A stretch of 64,000 nucleotides of DNA from Clavaria fumosa (Eukaryota; Basidiomycota; Agaricomycetes; Agaricales; Clavariaceae), in contig OX637800.1 of assembly GCA_951802425.1 (NCBI GenBank), positions 2,914,001 through 2,978,000 of the forward strand. The letters run 5' to 3'. How positions within the stretch are numbered: position 1 is the stretch's first letter; each line of letters opens with the position of its first letter. The notes under the pieces were generated by a model. It ran no database searches. It had not been told where the DNA came from and saw only the letters and a program-made list of their open reading frames with translations. Shown here piece by piece: positions 36,799-47,818 of the stretch. Position numbers and translations under genes: made by a program.

Positions 36799-37892
36799 CA
36801 ATGAGGAGAGAAATTATCGGAGCGAAGAGCGATTGACAGGGGTGGTTGGGGTGTTGCTCGTATTTTAGAGTTGTAGGGTTCTATATTGTCCCCGCGATTG
36901 GTTTCTTGTGTTGCATCGCCTAGCTTTCCGCAGTCCTGCAGCAATACGCTTGGAACTGCCTATACATCTACTTATTTCGACGTTTCTGAATCGAAGTGTT
37001 CTCATTTGAATTGCTCGGACGCTCGGTAGCTAATGTGGGCTTCCGTTGGATCTATCTCGGATTAAGTTATTGTTATGAGAGCGCTCAGCTGCAGCTTCTG
37101 CTTCTCTGTTTCGATATTTCTAGTTTCGTCTCGCTGATCTCCTAAAGTATAGGTCTTCGCTTTGCGGTGGCGACTAAGGAAGCAGATGAACACGTTAACT
37201 CCCCAGCGCTGCGTTACGGGGCGCGAAATCCCACGGCGCTGCGACATCATCGATCATCCCTCAAGCACCCCCGTGGTGACTACTCTCTAACGGATGCCTC
37301 TAGTGGTCAGGCGACAACGACTGCTGCGCCAGAAGGATCATGCCAACTCCATGGCGCTACGGGACAAAACTTTTCAGGCTACTCCATAACTCCAAGTAGT
37401 TCAGGTGACCACAGTGGTGTGCCAACCTCCGCATGCATTCTTTTTCATCTCATTCTATTTTCGGGCGCGCTGCATAGACCTGCTTTATAGAGCTTGATGG
37501 CATTAAATGAAGATGTTCAGGGACTCAGGGAGCGTTTCGGGGACGGTAGCTCTTTCCGTGTCCTAGGGCTTGACAGGTGGCGGACAACCGAAGAGGCAAG
37601 TTTTGATCCGAGCTCTGGCTTCCGGTCACTTATCGAAGACAATGCGGTGATCCTGGACAGATCATGTTCTTGCATGGCCAGATGAGAGTGGACCATGAAA
37701 TGACGAAGTTGTGAATTAGCGGCGCGTCACTTGACCACGACTGCACGGCCCTCAACGGGTAAGGAAATGAATGTTCTGCTCGTCCGTCGTGACGCTTGCT
37801 TTTGATCGAATGATTTGGATTTCACCGCTGCTTCGCCCCGAGTTGAAGCCTCGTATAAATGGCTAGATAAAACGTTGTATTTGTAAGGACCT
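36799..37892. repeat. Spacer block X, copy I
   Basis: Sequence downstream of B-type kinases that recurs at 39328-40680, 45007-46326 and 56090-57077. Recognisable landmarks are CTCGGACGCTCGGTAGCTAA, CTTCTGCTTCTCTGTTTCGA and GCTTTTGATCGAATGATTTG. Long frames occur in some copies but are frameshifted in others and show no domain, so I treat the block as non-coding. Confidence 0.75.
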
Positions 37893-38190
37893 CGGCGTCG
37901 AGCTCCGCGGCCTTCTCGCCTGCGACACGCACAAGTCGGAGCACTTCGTCCGGCGCGAGCCCCGCCTTGCGCAGTACGCACACCTCGCGCTGCGCATTGA
38001 GTGCAACACTGAAGAGCTCCGCGTTCAGACGCTGCTCGAGCTGGGCGGGATCGAGCACCACGGGGCAGCTGGAGTCCGCAGCTGCTGCCTCGAGGAATGA
38101 GGTGAATGTCAGGGCATGTGGCGTATCGAGAGTGGCACTGGAGTGAGGAGTGCTGTGGGGGATATTGGGATTCTGGATAGTGGCTGTGCC
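37893..38190 (-). pseudogene. RRP45 (exosome) C-terminal fragment, copy I
   Basis: Reverse-strand text LDPAQLEQRLNAELFSVALN, AQREVCVLRKAG, LAPDEVLRLVRVAGEKAAEL matches the end of the RNase PH-like exosome subunit RRP45/EXOSC9. At its 3' end the frame runs into foreign sequence (LTNTTFYL) through a deletion shared with copy III at 46326. Compared with the other copies it lacks the GGVP segment and all upstream exons. It is non-functional. Confidence 0.8.
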
Positions 38191-38652
38191 ACCTTCTTCA
38201 CCACACCCCTGTTCGTTGCTTTCAACCGCACCGTGACAAAAGTATTGTATGGAAGAGGCTCCAGATGGGGCTACCTGGAGTTGCTGAACACAGCTGATTT
38301 TTCGGCTCCATCACATCCCCAGGAAACGTTGACGCCTTGAGCGCCTTCAGGCCTTGCTGTTTCATCCTGCGTGTATGTAATGGAGGTCGTTGTTCGCACA
38401 GTCTTATATATAAACTCAACGTTCATCCTCGTGCTTCCGCTCTCCAGATCAGTGAATACAGCTATGAGGAACGGGTCTATAAATATAGCACGACTCCATA
38501 TATAAAGGCGTATATAAAGGCGAGACGTGCAATTCAATCTTTCTGCCTCGCTGATTAGCTAGTAGTGTCCTGGCTAGCGTTCGGTAGAAAACGTCTTACA
38601 GATCCATAGTATTGGAATGGATATCAAGAATCCTGATATCCATTCTACTACT

Positions 38653-39230
38653 ATGAATCTGCAGCCCATGGTGAGCTTCCATATTCTCTGCGCTACACAT
38701 ATCCTTTACTCTCTCGCCCAAGGTCGATCCGACTGGCCACCTCCAAGGCTCTTCCATCGGCCGTCCCGTTGCACTTGGTCAACGTGCTGATATTCTCACT
38801 GCTCATTTCATACCCACGGGTGACTCGGACTCGGAAAAAAAAACATTGACCTGGTTCGCACGCCGTTAATTGCATGCCTTCCGTTATTGACCCACCCCTT
38901 TTTTTCTTATGCTGGATGACGGGTGCGTGCAGGTCGCTTGGAAGTTTTTTTTACGAGCGCGGGTCCAGTACCAGACACACACGTGCGGTGACGTGCCTCA
39001 TGTGAGTCGGCGTCATATGATGAACTGTTTAGCCGAGGCCCTCGTACTTCCTAACGCCAACGGCAATGTCGTCAACTACTTGATGCGGCACCTTACTGCG
39101 GATACCTATGCATTCGTAAGCCTGCCTTCTGCGGCGCCCGAACAACAAACCGTTTCCTTTCTCCGTGCTATATTGTGGCTGTGCTTGAATTCCACATTGA
39201 TAAACCAAGTTTACTCCACTAGTAGTATCG
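38653..39230 (+). pseudogene. B-type kinase, broken copy C
   Basis: Starts MNLQPM, then VDPTGHLQGSSIGRPVALG. A poly-A run (GAAAAAAAAACATTGACC) shifts the frame after DSDSE, and a poly-T run corrupts the beta-3 exon (VAWKFF). Part of the next exon is missing, leaving ALVLPNANGNVVNYLMRH. The catalytic loop and the whole C-lobe are absent. A 30 bp hairpin (GGAATGGATATCA and its complement, about 38613-38645) sits in the 5' leader. Confidence 0.8.
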
Positions 39231-39327
39231 TCAGCGGCGACCTTGCTTATGTTTGCTTGCCACGGAGTACAAACAAAATACTCTCAAACTATTTCGGCAG
39301 TGGGAGACCTTGCTGAAGCAATTGGAC

Positions 39328-40680
39328 TTTTCTGAATTGCTCGGACGCTCGGTAGCTAATACACCCGTTAGACACATCTCGGTTATTGTTATGAGAGCAC
39401 TCAGCTGTAGCTTCTGCTTCTCTGTTTCAATATTTCTAGTTTCGTCTCGTTGATCTCCTGCAGTATAGGTCTTTTGCTTGCGGTGCCGACTAAGGGAGCA
39501 GATGCAAATGTGATAACATGCCCTGACGACTGCGGCCCATGTTCTTGGCATCGTCGACGGCTGCGTTCGTTATCTCCCCATCCTGCGCTCATTGTCGACG
39601 CTCTCACTACAATGCTATGCCGGTTGGCAAGGACCTACTAGTACACCATGTTTCGGGCGCTTGTCTGTCACCTGGCGACCACACAACGCGAAGATCTGCC
39701 GAGGACCGACGTGGCGATGAGCAAAATGCGACGACTTCTTCGTTGCGAATGTCTCGGAAATGTGTCGTGCGGCCGTTCCTCGGCGTTCTCAGAAACTCTC
39801 TGGCGCTGTGTTACGGGACTCGAGACTGCAAGGCGCTCCGATATCATCCTTAGGCACCCCTACGCTTTCACCTGGCGACCACACAACGCGAAGATCTGCA
39901 GAGGACCGACGTGGCGACGAGCGAAAGGCGACGACTTCTTCGTTGCGAATGTCTCGGAAATGTGTCGTGCGGCCGTTCCTCGGCGTTCTCAGAAACTCTC
40001 TGGCGCTGTGTTACGGGACTCGAAACTGCACGGCGCTCCGATATCACCCTTAGCACCCCCACGCTTTCTTTCGTGGTGACTACTGTTGGCGACAACGACT
40101 GCAGGGTCATGCCAACTCCACAGCGCTACGAGACAAAATTTTTTCATGCTGTTCTCCCGTGGTGACGAGGTAGCAGCTCAGGTGACCACAGCGGCGTGCC
40201 TACATTCCATTTTCGGGTGGGCTGCAAACCGAGCAATGGACTTGCTTTATGGAGCTTGATCGATCGGCGAAAGGCTGGCTAACGCAAAAGCTGATGGCAT
40301 TAAATGAGAATGTTCAGGGAGCGTTTCAGGGCCGGTAGCTCTTTGACGTATTCCTGTGTCCTAAGGCTTGACGGATGGCGGACAACCGAAGAGGCCGGGT
40401 TTGATCCGGGCCCTGGCTTCCGGTCACTTATTGGAGACAATGCGGTGATCCCGGGCAGATCATGGTCTTGCATGGCTAGGTGAGAGGGGACCATGAAATG
40501 ACGAAGTTGTGAAGTAGGAGCGCGTTACCTGATCACGACTGTACGGCCCTCAACGGGTAAGGAAATGAATGTTCCGCTCATCCGTCCTGACACTTGCTTT
40601 TGATCGAATGATTTGGATTTCACCGCTGCTTCGCCCCTAGTTGAAGCCTCGTATAAATGACTAGATATTTATAAGGACCA
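39328..40680. repeat. Spacer block X, copy II, with internal 200 bp tandem duplication
   Basis: Diverged copy of the block at 36799-37892. Within it the segment starting CACCTGGCGACCACACAACG occurs twice with a period of exactly 200 bp (39669-39868 and 39869-40068). Both repeats are almost identical, indicating a recent tandem event. Confidence 0.75.
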
Positions 40681-40794
40681 CGGGATTCCCCAATTGCACG
40701 TTCTGCGCTGGCAAATTTACATATCGCGGCTTCTTTCTTTCTGCGCGATGTCATTCGACTCGATGATTCGAGAGCAAATAACCTAGATCTAATC

Positions 40795-41939
40795 TCACCG
40801 GAAGGTTGCCCTCCACGCCCCGTCCTCCAGACCTTGATTCTCCCAGTCGGCGCGCAAAGCCTGCCAGACAAGTGCGTCGAGCTCCGCGGCCTTCTCGCCC
40901 ACGACACGCACAAGCCGGAGGACTTCGTCCGGCGCGAGCGGGACGCCCCCCGCCTTGTGCAGCACGCACACCTCGCGCTGCGCATTGAGTGCAACACCGA
41001 AGAGCTCCGCGCTCAGACGCTGTTCAAACTAAGCAGGATCGAGCACCACGAGGCAGCTGGAGTCTGCGGCTGCTGCCTCGAGGAAGGAGGCGAACGTCAG
41101 GCAGGAGGGCATGTGGCGTATCGAGAGTGGCACCGGCACGCTCAGGAGCGGGGAGTGCTGTGGGGGATATTGTGGTTCTGGATAGATGACTTAGCGGAGA
41201 GCGCACTAGTACTTCGTCCCCATTCACTCCGATGTCGGGTCGTCTGAAGCGTTTGAAAGCGACGACGCCGGCGAGGCAGGTGCAGTCGAGCTTACCTGCG
41301 TCCGCTAGGCAGTGGATGGCTAAGCGGACATTGAGTGCAACACTGAAGAGCTCCGCGCTCACACGCTGCTCAAACTGGGCGGGATCGAGCAGCAAAAGGT
41401 TAGGGTTGGATAGAAGGGTCAACTGTAGTCAAAGGGAAGAACGCATACGCTGTCTGGCCAAGATACAAACTGATTCCTTGTCCACGACGTCGCTCCTCCT
41501 GAGCACCTTGTCCAACATCCGTGTCATGGTGACCTCCTCTTCCGAAGGGCTAGACGTCGGACAAAAAATGGTCCATCAGTCAGCACAGAGACCCAGGATT
41601 GTTTTGTTCACGGGCCCACCGACCAGGTTGATATTCCGTACCCGCCATGGGGAGATCACAGAATAGATCGTCATAAGCCCTTCGAATGGGCGTCCTATAG
41701 GCGGCTTGGCATCCACTTTCGCAATGACCCTAATCGTTCGCAGTTTGGTTCGTCAGGAAGAGCAAAACAAAATGAACGACAGGATGGCAAACCCACCTGG
41801 TTGTACCGAGTGAGCGGTCGACGAAGCCAAACTCAGGGCCGAAAGTGTGAGTGGGCGTGCGCAGCTCTTGCAATGACTGTCCGTCGAAACGGAGTGACTG
41901 TCTCAAGCGATGCGAACAGAAATTCTGGGATGGATTTGC
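40795..41939 (-). pseudogene. RRP45 (exosome) pseudogene, copy II
   Basis: The most 3'-complete RRP45 copy. It shows IPEFLFASL / RQSLRFDGQSL-like N-terminal text in two frames, SEEEVTMTRMLDKVLRRSDV, RLAIHCLADAGKLDCTCLAG, FRRPDIGVNGDEV, LDPAQFEQRVSAELFSVALN, REVCVLHKAGGVPLAPDEV and the true end LVWQALRADWENQGLEDG, with TGA at 40795-40797. The start codon region is missing at 41939. A +1 shift lies near 41893, and NLL is reduced to K after DAG. These defects make it a pseudogene. Confidence 0.8.
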
Positions 41940-42450
41940 GAACGTGGGAACAAGGCGCTAATTGATCCGGCGGGTCATGGAGGTGACCCGTGTGAGAGAA
42001 CTGTTGTCTGCGCTTGACTACGACTAAGAGGGCTCCAGAGAACATAGCACTTACAACTTACTTCTGGGTTGGCGGCCGCCAGATGCCCGTGAGTCTGCGC
42101 GTGTCCGGCCAGAGGCGGTCCACAGGCGCGACGAACCGGCGGCGTCAAGGCACGATCGCGCGAGCGAGCTTGCCAACATCTTAACGCGTGGGGGTTCATG
42201 GCGGGGACGCACGAAATCCCAGGCCCCTGTTCGCGTTTTTCACGCTTCTCTTCAAGCTTCCCCATTACTCAAAATCCTCTTTTGTTCGCCCTCTTTCTAG
42301 CCTCGATATCAAGTGCCGTAGCTGTAAATCAAATGAGGACAACGAGAGCATTGAGTGCCACCACGCAGGATGACGTGCACTCATTTGGCATGTTAGGTGT
42401 AGTGGTGAGCGTGTACGTGTACGTGTTTCGAATCTTTTCGCGTTCTTAGA
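41940..42450. repeat. Duplicated block with B-type kinase exon fragment (also 48815-49300)
   Basis: About 490 bp is nearly identical at 48815-49300 and starts CGTGGGAACAAGGCGC-like in both. It contains TGGGTTGGCGGCCGCCAGAT and, from about 42235, a kinase B intron and exon (HSFGMLGV-type text corresponding to SDVYSFGMLGVE). The exon frame is broken in both copies. A diverged piece recurs near 59640-59740. Confidence 0.75.
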
Positions 42451-42454
42451 TGAC

Positions 42455-42600
42455 TCCTTTGGATCCCAATCCTGCCTCCAAGGGTTCACAGTAAGATCAT
42501 CACATGGACAGAGCACCATCCAAGTGAGGCAGGGGAATTAATCACAGCGAGTGCAAATGGAACTGTTAGCGTCTGGCGCCACCCTTCCTGATGTTAGATC
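42455..42600 (+). pseudogene. WDR83 last-exon fragment, copy 2
   Basis: Matches the final WDR83 exon of 18616-18747, here on the plus strand. An inserted G after CCAATCCT shifts the frame before KIITWTEHHPSEAGELIT. At its 5' edge it is fused to a kinase B splice acceptor (TTCTTAG|ATG), making a kinase-WDR83 chimera at DNA level. Confidence 0.85.
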
Positions 42601-42633
42601 GGCTACTTTCGCGATGGTCACAAAAAATTCATA

Positions 42634-42761
42634 TATATGTATGTATGAATCAGGTTGGGGTTTGATTCCCCATGTATTCACAGGGACGTCTAACATGAGA
42701 CGCGACGAATGACTATTTACGCCCCTGGGACCATGTCCCACGCTCCTGGACATGACCACCT
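42634..42761. mobile_element. 128 bp SINE-like insertion with 12 bp TSD
   Basis: Exact direct repeats AAAAAATTCATA flank it (42622-42633 and 42762-42773). The homologous site at about 18575-18590 has the sequence once, so it is an empty site. The insert contains GGGGTTTGATTCCCC, resembling a tRNA-type B box. No A box or poly-A tail is seen, so the SINE assignment is tentative, but the insertion itself is clear. Confidence 0.7.
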
Positions 42762-42773
42762 AAAAAATTCATA

Positions 42774-43570
42774 ATCAAACAGACAGAACTCCATCACACT
42801 TCAAAAGTCTCACGAATCGGGCCTCAGGCCCGATCACCGACTCTCTCTTAGTTTCAGTACTGTACCAAAGATCGCAAGTAGTCTTCGACAAGTTGACAGC
42901 ACAAGCCTTGTGCGAGAAAAAAAAAAAAGCAATTTACAGTAATCACACCAGACGATTTCGGTGTGTCACGGCGGCACACTTGGGACATTTTTATCCTACT
43001 AGTAGAACCCCAGAACCCTAGAACCCTAGAACGTTGGCAATCTCCATGGATCCAGCATCCACTCGGAACAACGATACCAATATCTCGGTCGGTATCTGGT
43101 CAATACTGGATTCCATGCCAGTGCCTGCCATTCTTGAACCATCACGACCTTTGGTTCTTGAACGAAACTTTGAAATTTTAGGCCAATATTAAGAGATAAG
43201 ACTCCTAAAGTGTGCCAGTGAGGGTGTTGTTACCTCACCTTTTCCCGCCAGCTCTTTGAACTGAGGTTATTTTGCAGCATCAGAGGGTGCGAATACTCCC
43301 AGCAATCACTGACTGCAAAGCTACAAAGAGGTAGGAATCGAGGCAGCCGGCAAAGGGTACCTAATGAATTTACCATTTCTGAATGAATGAATGCTGACAT
43401 CCATCGGACAGATGGATGGCGAGTCTCCAGCATCCACTCGGAACAACGATACCAGTATCTCGGTCGGTATCTGGTCGATACTGGATTCCATGCCAGTGCC
43501 TGCCATTCTTGAACCATCACGACCTTTGGTTCTTGAACGAAACCTTGAAATTTCAGGCCAATATTAGATA
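42774..43570 (-). pseudogene. Inverted copy of 17930-18580 with two F-box-like fragments
   Basis: This matches, in reverse, the DNA between C2 and WDR83, including the poly-A run and CGGGCCTCAGGCCCG hairpin. The F-box-like start (ESSIDQIPTEILVSLF on the minus strand) appears twice, near 43425-43530 and 43050-43145, showing a further internal duplication. Neither copy extends into a full protein. Confidence 0.7.
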
Positions 43571-43663
43571 AGACTATAACGACCTCCGCCGACTCGTGGT
43601 TTAAAAGAGACATGGTTTGCAACCTATCACCCCTTGCCACTCTCTCCACCTCATCGCATACTG

Positions 43664-45006
43664 ATGCCTTTGAAATCCATGGTAAGCCCAGCAAACCCTC
43701 TGCGCTACATGTATCTTTGACTGTTCTCTCGCCCAAGATGGATCTGACTGGCTACCTTCGGGACACTTCCATCGACCGTCCCATTGCACTCAGTCGACGT
43801 GCTGATATCCTCACTGCTCGTCTCATACCCACGGGCGACTCGGACTCCGAAAAGAAAACTTACCTGGTTCGCACACCGTTAATTGAATACCGTCCGTTAT
43901 TGACTCAGACCCCCTTTTTTTCTTATGCTGGATGATGTGTGCGTGCAGGTCGCTGTCAAAGTTTTACGAGCGGGTCAGGTATCGGACCCACACGTGCGAA
44001 AGCATTTACGAGGTGTACGTCGCATTTGACTCACCCCTCTCTTGACGAATTGCTGTGAGACTTGTACAGCGCATTGCAAGGTGGCTGCCCCTCTGGAAAT
44101 CACTTTCCCATCCTGTCATATGCCCATTCCTGGGCGTCTCGTACGACGAACCGTTTGGCGTGGCTCTCGTGCTTCCTTACTACGCCAACGGCAATGTCGT
44201 CAACTACTTGAGGCGGCATCCTACTGCGGATACCCATGCACTCGTAAGCCCTGCCTTCCGCGGCGCCTTTCTGCGTGCTGTGCTTGAATTAAACGTTGAT
44301 TCTTGTAGATAAACCAGGTTGCACAGGGCTTACTCTATCTCCATACTCACGCGCCTCCCGTAGTTCATCAGGACATACGCGGTGTGCGCGCCAATCTTTC
44401 TACCTACATTGCTTTCTTGATCAGCTGACACCCGCCACTCAGTCCAACGTTCTGGTAGATGATGTCGGCCATGCGCGCCTCGTCGACCACGGTCTCATGG
44501 AAGCTCTGCATGAGATACCGTTTACGACGACGAACATCGTGCGTTTTCAAGTTACATATACACTTTTCCCCCCGAAACTTTATCTTTTCTCGCCCTCTCT
44601 TTAGGTCCTTCTTCCACGGCATCAATCGCCAGAGCTGCTTACGTGGGGTGAGGACCGCGAAGACGCGGTAGACTCCCCTTTCACGACTCAGTCTGATGTG
44701 TACTCGTTCGCCATGTTGGGCGTAGAGGTGAGCGCGCTTATCATTGCATATTCACTTTCTATAGGGCCTTTGCACCTCTAGATGGTCACCAGAGACCGCC
44801 CCTTCAATCACCGCAAGATAGCTGCGGCCGTGGTTGTAGACGTCATGCGAGGGCGGCGGCCGCGCCGCCCGACTGCTGATGCCCCTGGTGCCGCTGACCT
44901 CTCGCTTGTGGACCGTCTCTGGCCGATTTTCGAGGCGTGCTGGGTGCAGAATCCCGCTGAGCGCCCGGGGATGCGCAGAGTGTGTGAGCGTCTAGTGGCT
45001 GCGTAG
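43664..45006 (+). CDS. B-type kinase-like protein, copy D
   Basis: Starts MPLKSM at 43664, then after an intron MDLTGYLRDTSIDRPIALS. Follow VAVKVLRAGQVSDPHV (beta-3 Lys), RIARWLPLWKSLSHPVICPF, GVALVLPYYANGNVVNYL, GLLYLHTHAPPVVHQDIRG, SNVLVDDVGHARLVDHGL, FTTQSDVYSFAMLGVE and the last exon RPFNHRKIAAAVVVDV to CERLVAA (TAG at 45004-45006). HQD, the loop Asn and DHG-Asp are kept; the glycine loop is absent (ALSRRADIL). Its TATA is altered to TTTAAAAG. It is nearly identical to copy E from the catalytic exons through the 3' flank, so one was copied from the other recently. The donor after RTPLIE is not certain. Confidence 0.72.
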
Positions 45007-46326
45007 CAATGAAGAGAGAAAATATCAGAGCGAAGAAGCGATTGACAGGGGTGGTGCGTTGGGGTGTTGCTCGTATTTTGGAGTTGTAGGGTTCCGTATT
45101 GTCCCCGCGATTGGTTTCTTGTGTTGCATCGCCTGGCTTTCCGCAGTCCTGCAGCAATATGCTTCTTCAAGGTGGAAGTGCCTGTACATCTACTTATTTG
45201 GACATTCCTGAATCGAAGTGTTCTCGTCTGAATTGCTCGGACGCTCGGTAGCTAATGTGGGCTCCCATTGGATATATCTCGGATTAAGTTATTGCGCTCA
45301 GCTGTAGCTTCTGCTTCTCTGTTTCGATATTTCTAGTTTCGTCTCGCCGATCTCCTAAAGTATAGGTCTTCGCTTTGAGGTGGCGACTAAGGAAGCAGAT
45401 GAACACGTCAACTCCCCATCCTGCACTCATTCTCGACGCTTTGCGCTCACGCGACGCTGTGAGGCTCTTACTACAGTGCTGTGTTGGTCGGCAAGGATCT
45501 ACACCATGTTTCGGGCCCTGGCGACCACACGACGCGAAGATCCGCAGGACCAACATGGCGACGGCAAAGTGCGACGACTGCCTCTTTGCGAATGTCTCGC
45601 AAGTCGCGTGCGGCCATTCTTCAGCATTCTCGGAAACTCCCCGGCGCTGCGACATCATCCTTCAAGCACCCCCACGCTTTCTTTCGTGGTGACCACTGTT
45701 AGACGGATGCCTCTAGTGGTCAAGCGACAACGACTCCTGCGCCGGAAGGATCATGCTAACTCAATGGCACTACGAGACAAAAATTTTCAGGCTACTCCAA
45801 GCAGTTCAGGTGACCACAGTGGCGTGCCAACCTCCGCATGCATTTTTTTCATCTCATTCCATTTTCGGGCGCGCTGCATGGACCTGCTTGATCGATCGGT
45901 GAAGGCTGGCTAACGCAAAAGCTGATCATGATGGTATTAAATGAAGATGTTCAGGGAGCGTCTCAGGGACGGTAGTTCTTTGACGTATTCCTGTGTCCTA
46001 AGGCTTGACAGGTGGCGGACAATCGAAGAGGCAAGTTTTGATCCGAGCTCTGGCTTCCGGTCACTTGTCGGAGACAATGCGGTGATCCCGGACAGATCAT
46101 GTTCTTTTGCATGGCCGGGTGAGAGTGGACGATGAAATGACGAAGTTGTAAATTAGCGGCGCGTCACTTGACCACGACTGCACGGCCCTCAACGGGTAAG
46201 GAAATGAATGTTCTGCTCGTCCGTCGTGACACTTGCTTTTGATCGAATGATTTGGATTTCACCGCTGCTTCGCCCCGAGTTGAAGCCTCGTATAAATTGG
46301 CTAGATAAAACGTTGTATTTGTAAGG
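45007..46326. repeat. Spacer block X, copy III
   Basis: Downstream of kinase D, nearly identical to 56090-57050 downstream of kinase E. A 177-codon frame here (45380-45913) is interrupted in the copy-E version and has no domain. The block ends where RRP45 copy III begins. Confidence 0.75.
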
Positions 46327-47378
46327 ACCTCGGCGTCGAGCTCCGCGGCCTTCTCGCCTGCGACGCGCACAAGTCGGAGCACTTCATCCGGCGCGAGCGG
46401 GACGCCCCCCGCCTTGTGCAGCACGCACACCTCGCGCTGCGCATTGAGTGCAACACTGAAGAGCTCCGCGCTCAGACGCTGCTCAAACTGGGCGGGATCG
46501 AGCACCACGAGGCAGCTGGAGTCTGCGGCTGCTGCCTCGAGGAAGGAGGCGAACGTCAGGCAGGAGGGCATGTGGCGTATCGAGAGTGGCACCGGCACGC
46601 GCAGGAGCGGGAAGTGCTGTGGGGGATATTGCGGTTCTGGATAGACGATGTAGAGGAAAAAGCGCGTTAGTACTTCGTCCCCATTCACTTCGATGTCGGG
46701 TGTCTGAAGCGTTTGAAAGCGACGACGCCGGCGAGGCAGGTGCAGTCGAGCAAGTTACCTGCGTCCGTTAGGCAGTGGATGGCTAAGCGGACATGCTAGA
46801 CCTGCAAAAGGTTAGGGTTGGATAGAAGGGTCAACTATAGTCAAAGGGAAGAACGCACACGCTGTCCGGCCAAGATGCAAACTGATTCCTTGTACACGAC
46901 GTCGCTCCTCCTGAGCACCTTGTCCAACATCCGTGTCATGGTGACCTCCTCTTCCGAAGGGCTAGACGTCGGACAAAAAACGGTCCATCAGTCAGCACAG
47001 AGATCCAGGATTGTTTTGTTCACGGGCCCACCGACCAGGTTGATATTCCGTACCCGCCATAGGGGAGATCACGGAATAGATCGTCATAAGCCCTTCGAAT
47101 GGGCGTCCTAGAGGCGGCTTGGCATCCACTTTGGCATCCACTTTCGCAATGACCCTAATCGTTCGCAGTTTGGTTTGTCAGGAAGAGCAAAACAAAATGA
47201 ACGAGAGGATGACAAACGGACCTAGTTTTACCGAGCGAGCAGTCGACGAAGCCAAGCTCAGGGCCGAAAGTGTGAGTGGGCGTGTGCAGCTCCTGCAACG
47301 ACTGTCCGTCAAAACGGAGTGACTGTCTCAAGCGATGCGAACAGAAATTCTGGGATGGATTTGCGACGGCGGTCGCAT
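46321..47378 (-). pseudogene. RRP45 (exosome) pseudogene, copy III
   Basis: The ATG at 47378 (MRPPSQ) is followed by LRQSLRFDGQSLQELHTP, FGPELGFVDCSLGKTR, RPFEGLMTIYSVISPMAG, EYQPGR, SEEEVTMTRMLDKVLRRSDV, ESVCILAGQR, RLAIHCLTDAGNLLDCTCLA, DIEVNGDEVLTR, HMPSCLTFASF and REVCVLHKAGGVPLAPDEV. Defects: a +1 shift before RQSL shared with copy II, a private 1 bp loss at about 46703 (FKRFR/H-PDIEV), and a truncated C-terminus through the deletion shared with copy I. Real RRP45 forms part of the exosome ring; no intact copy is in this window. Confidence 0.82.
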
Positions 47379-47594
47379 GGTGGGAAAAGGCGCTCGACAC
47401 GTGATAGACTCTGAATCTCTCTCTCTTACTACACAGTAAATTCGAGCACTAATAGACTTCCTATCTTGCTCCGACGACAAAACGGTCCGTCTGATCACGC
47501 ACAACATTCTCGCTTGCCACGTCAAGAAATGCAATACCACCAACAACGCGAAAACCGAGGTTCGCCCTCGCACTGACTAGGGCCGACGGACGAG

Positions 47595-47630
47595 CGCGTG
47601 AAGCTCCACCTTATCTCATCCGCCGCGCGC

Positions 47631-47662
<32 letters not shown>

Positions 47663-47818
47663 CCGTTTATACCCCACGCCTAGCTTTCAGCTATCGAGAG
47701 GGCATCGCCCTTTTCACGATCACGTACGATGACAATGATCGGGTGCGGCCTATCTTCTATCGGTTGTCTCTAGCAGAGATGGTCATACCATATGCGGCGC
47801 CCGAGTTCCCCCACGCGA
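47595..47818 (+). pseudogene. Copper amine oxidase fragment
   Basis: Homologous to 32765-32980 of the intact gene. It includes the intron, into which a run of about 28 T has grown (47635-47662), and then IALFTITYDDNDRVRPIFYR-like text and LAEMVIPYAAPEFPHA. It ends abruptly at 47818, where sequence related to the LTO1-like locus (TCGTACCCTTCTTGGTAGCC) begins. The retained intron shows DNA-level copying. Confidence 0.82.

Noticed and set aside
45380..45913. 177-codon plus-strand frame in spacer X copy III
   Set aside because: The almost identical copy IV breaks this frame, and copies I and II are frameshifted. No domain is visible.
47600..47818. Retroposed amine oxidase copy, suggested by the T run
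   Set aside because: The intron is retained at the same position as in the intact gene, so the copy is DNA-derived.
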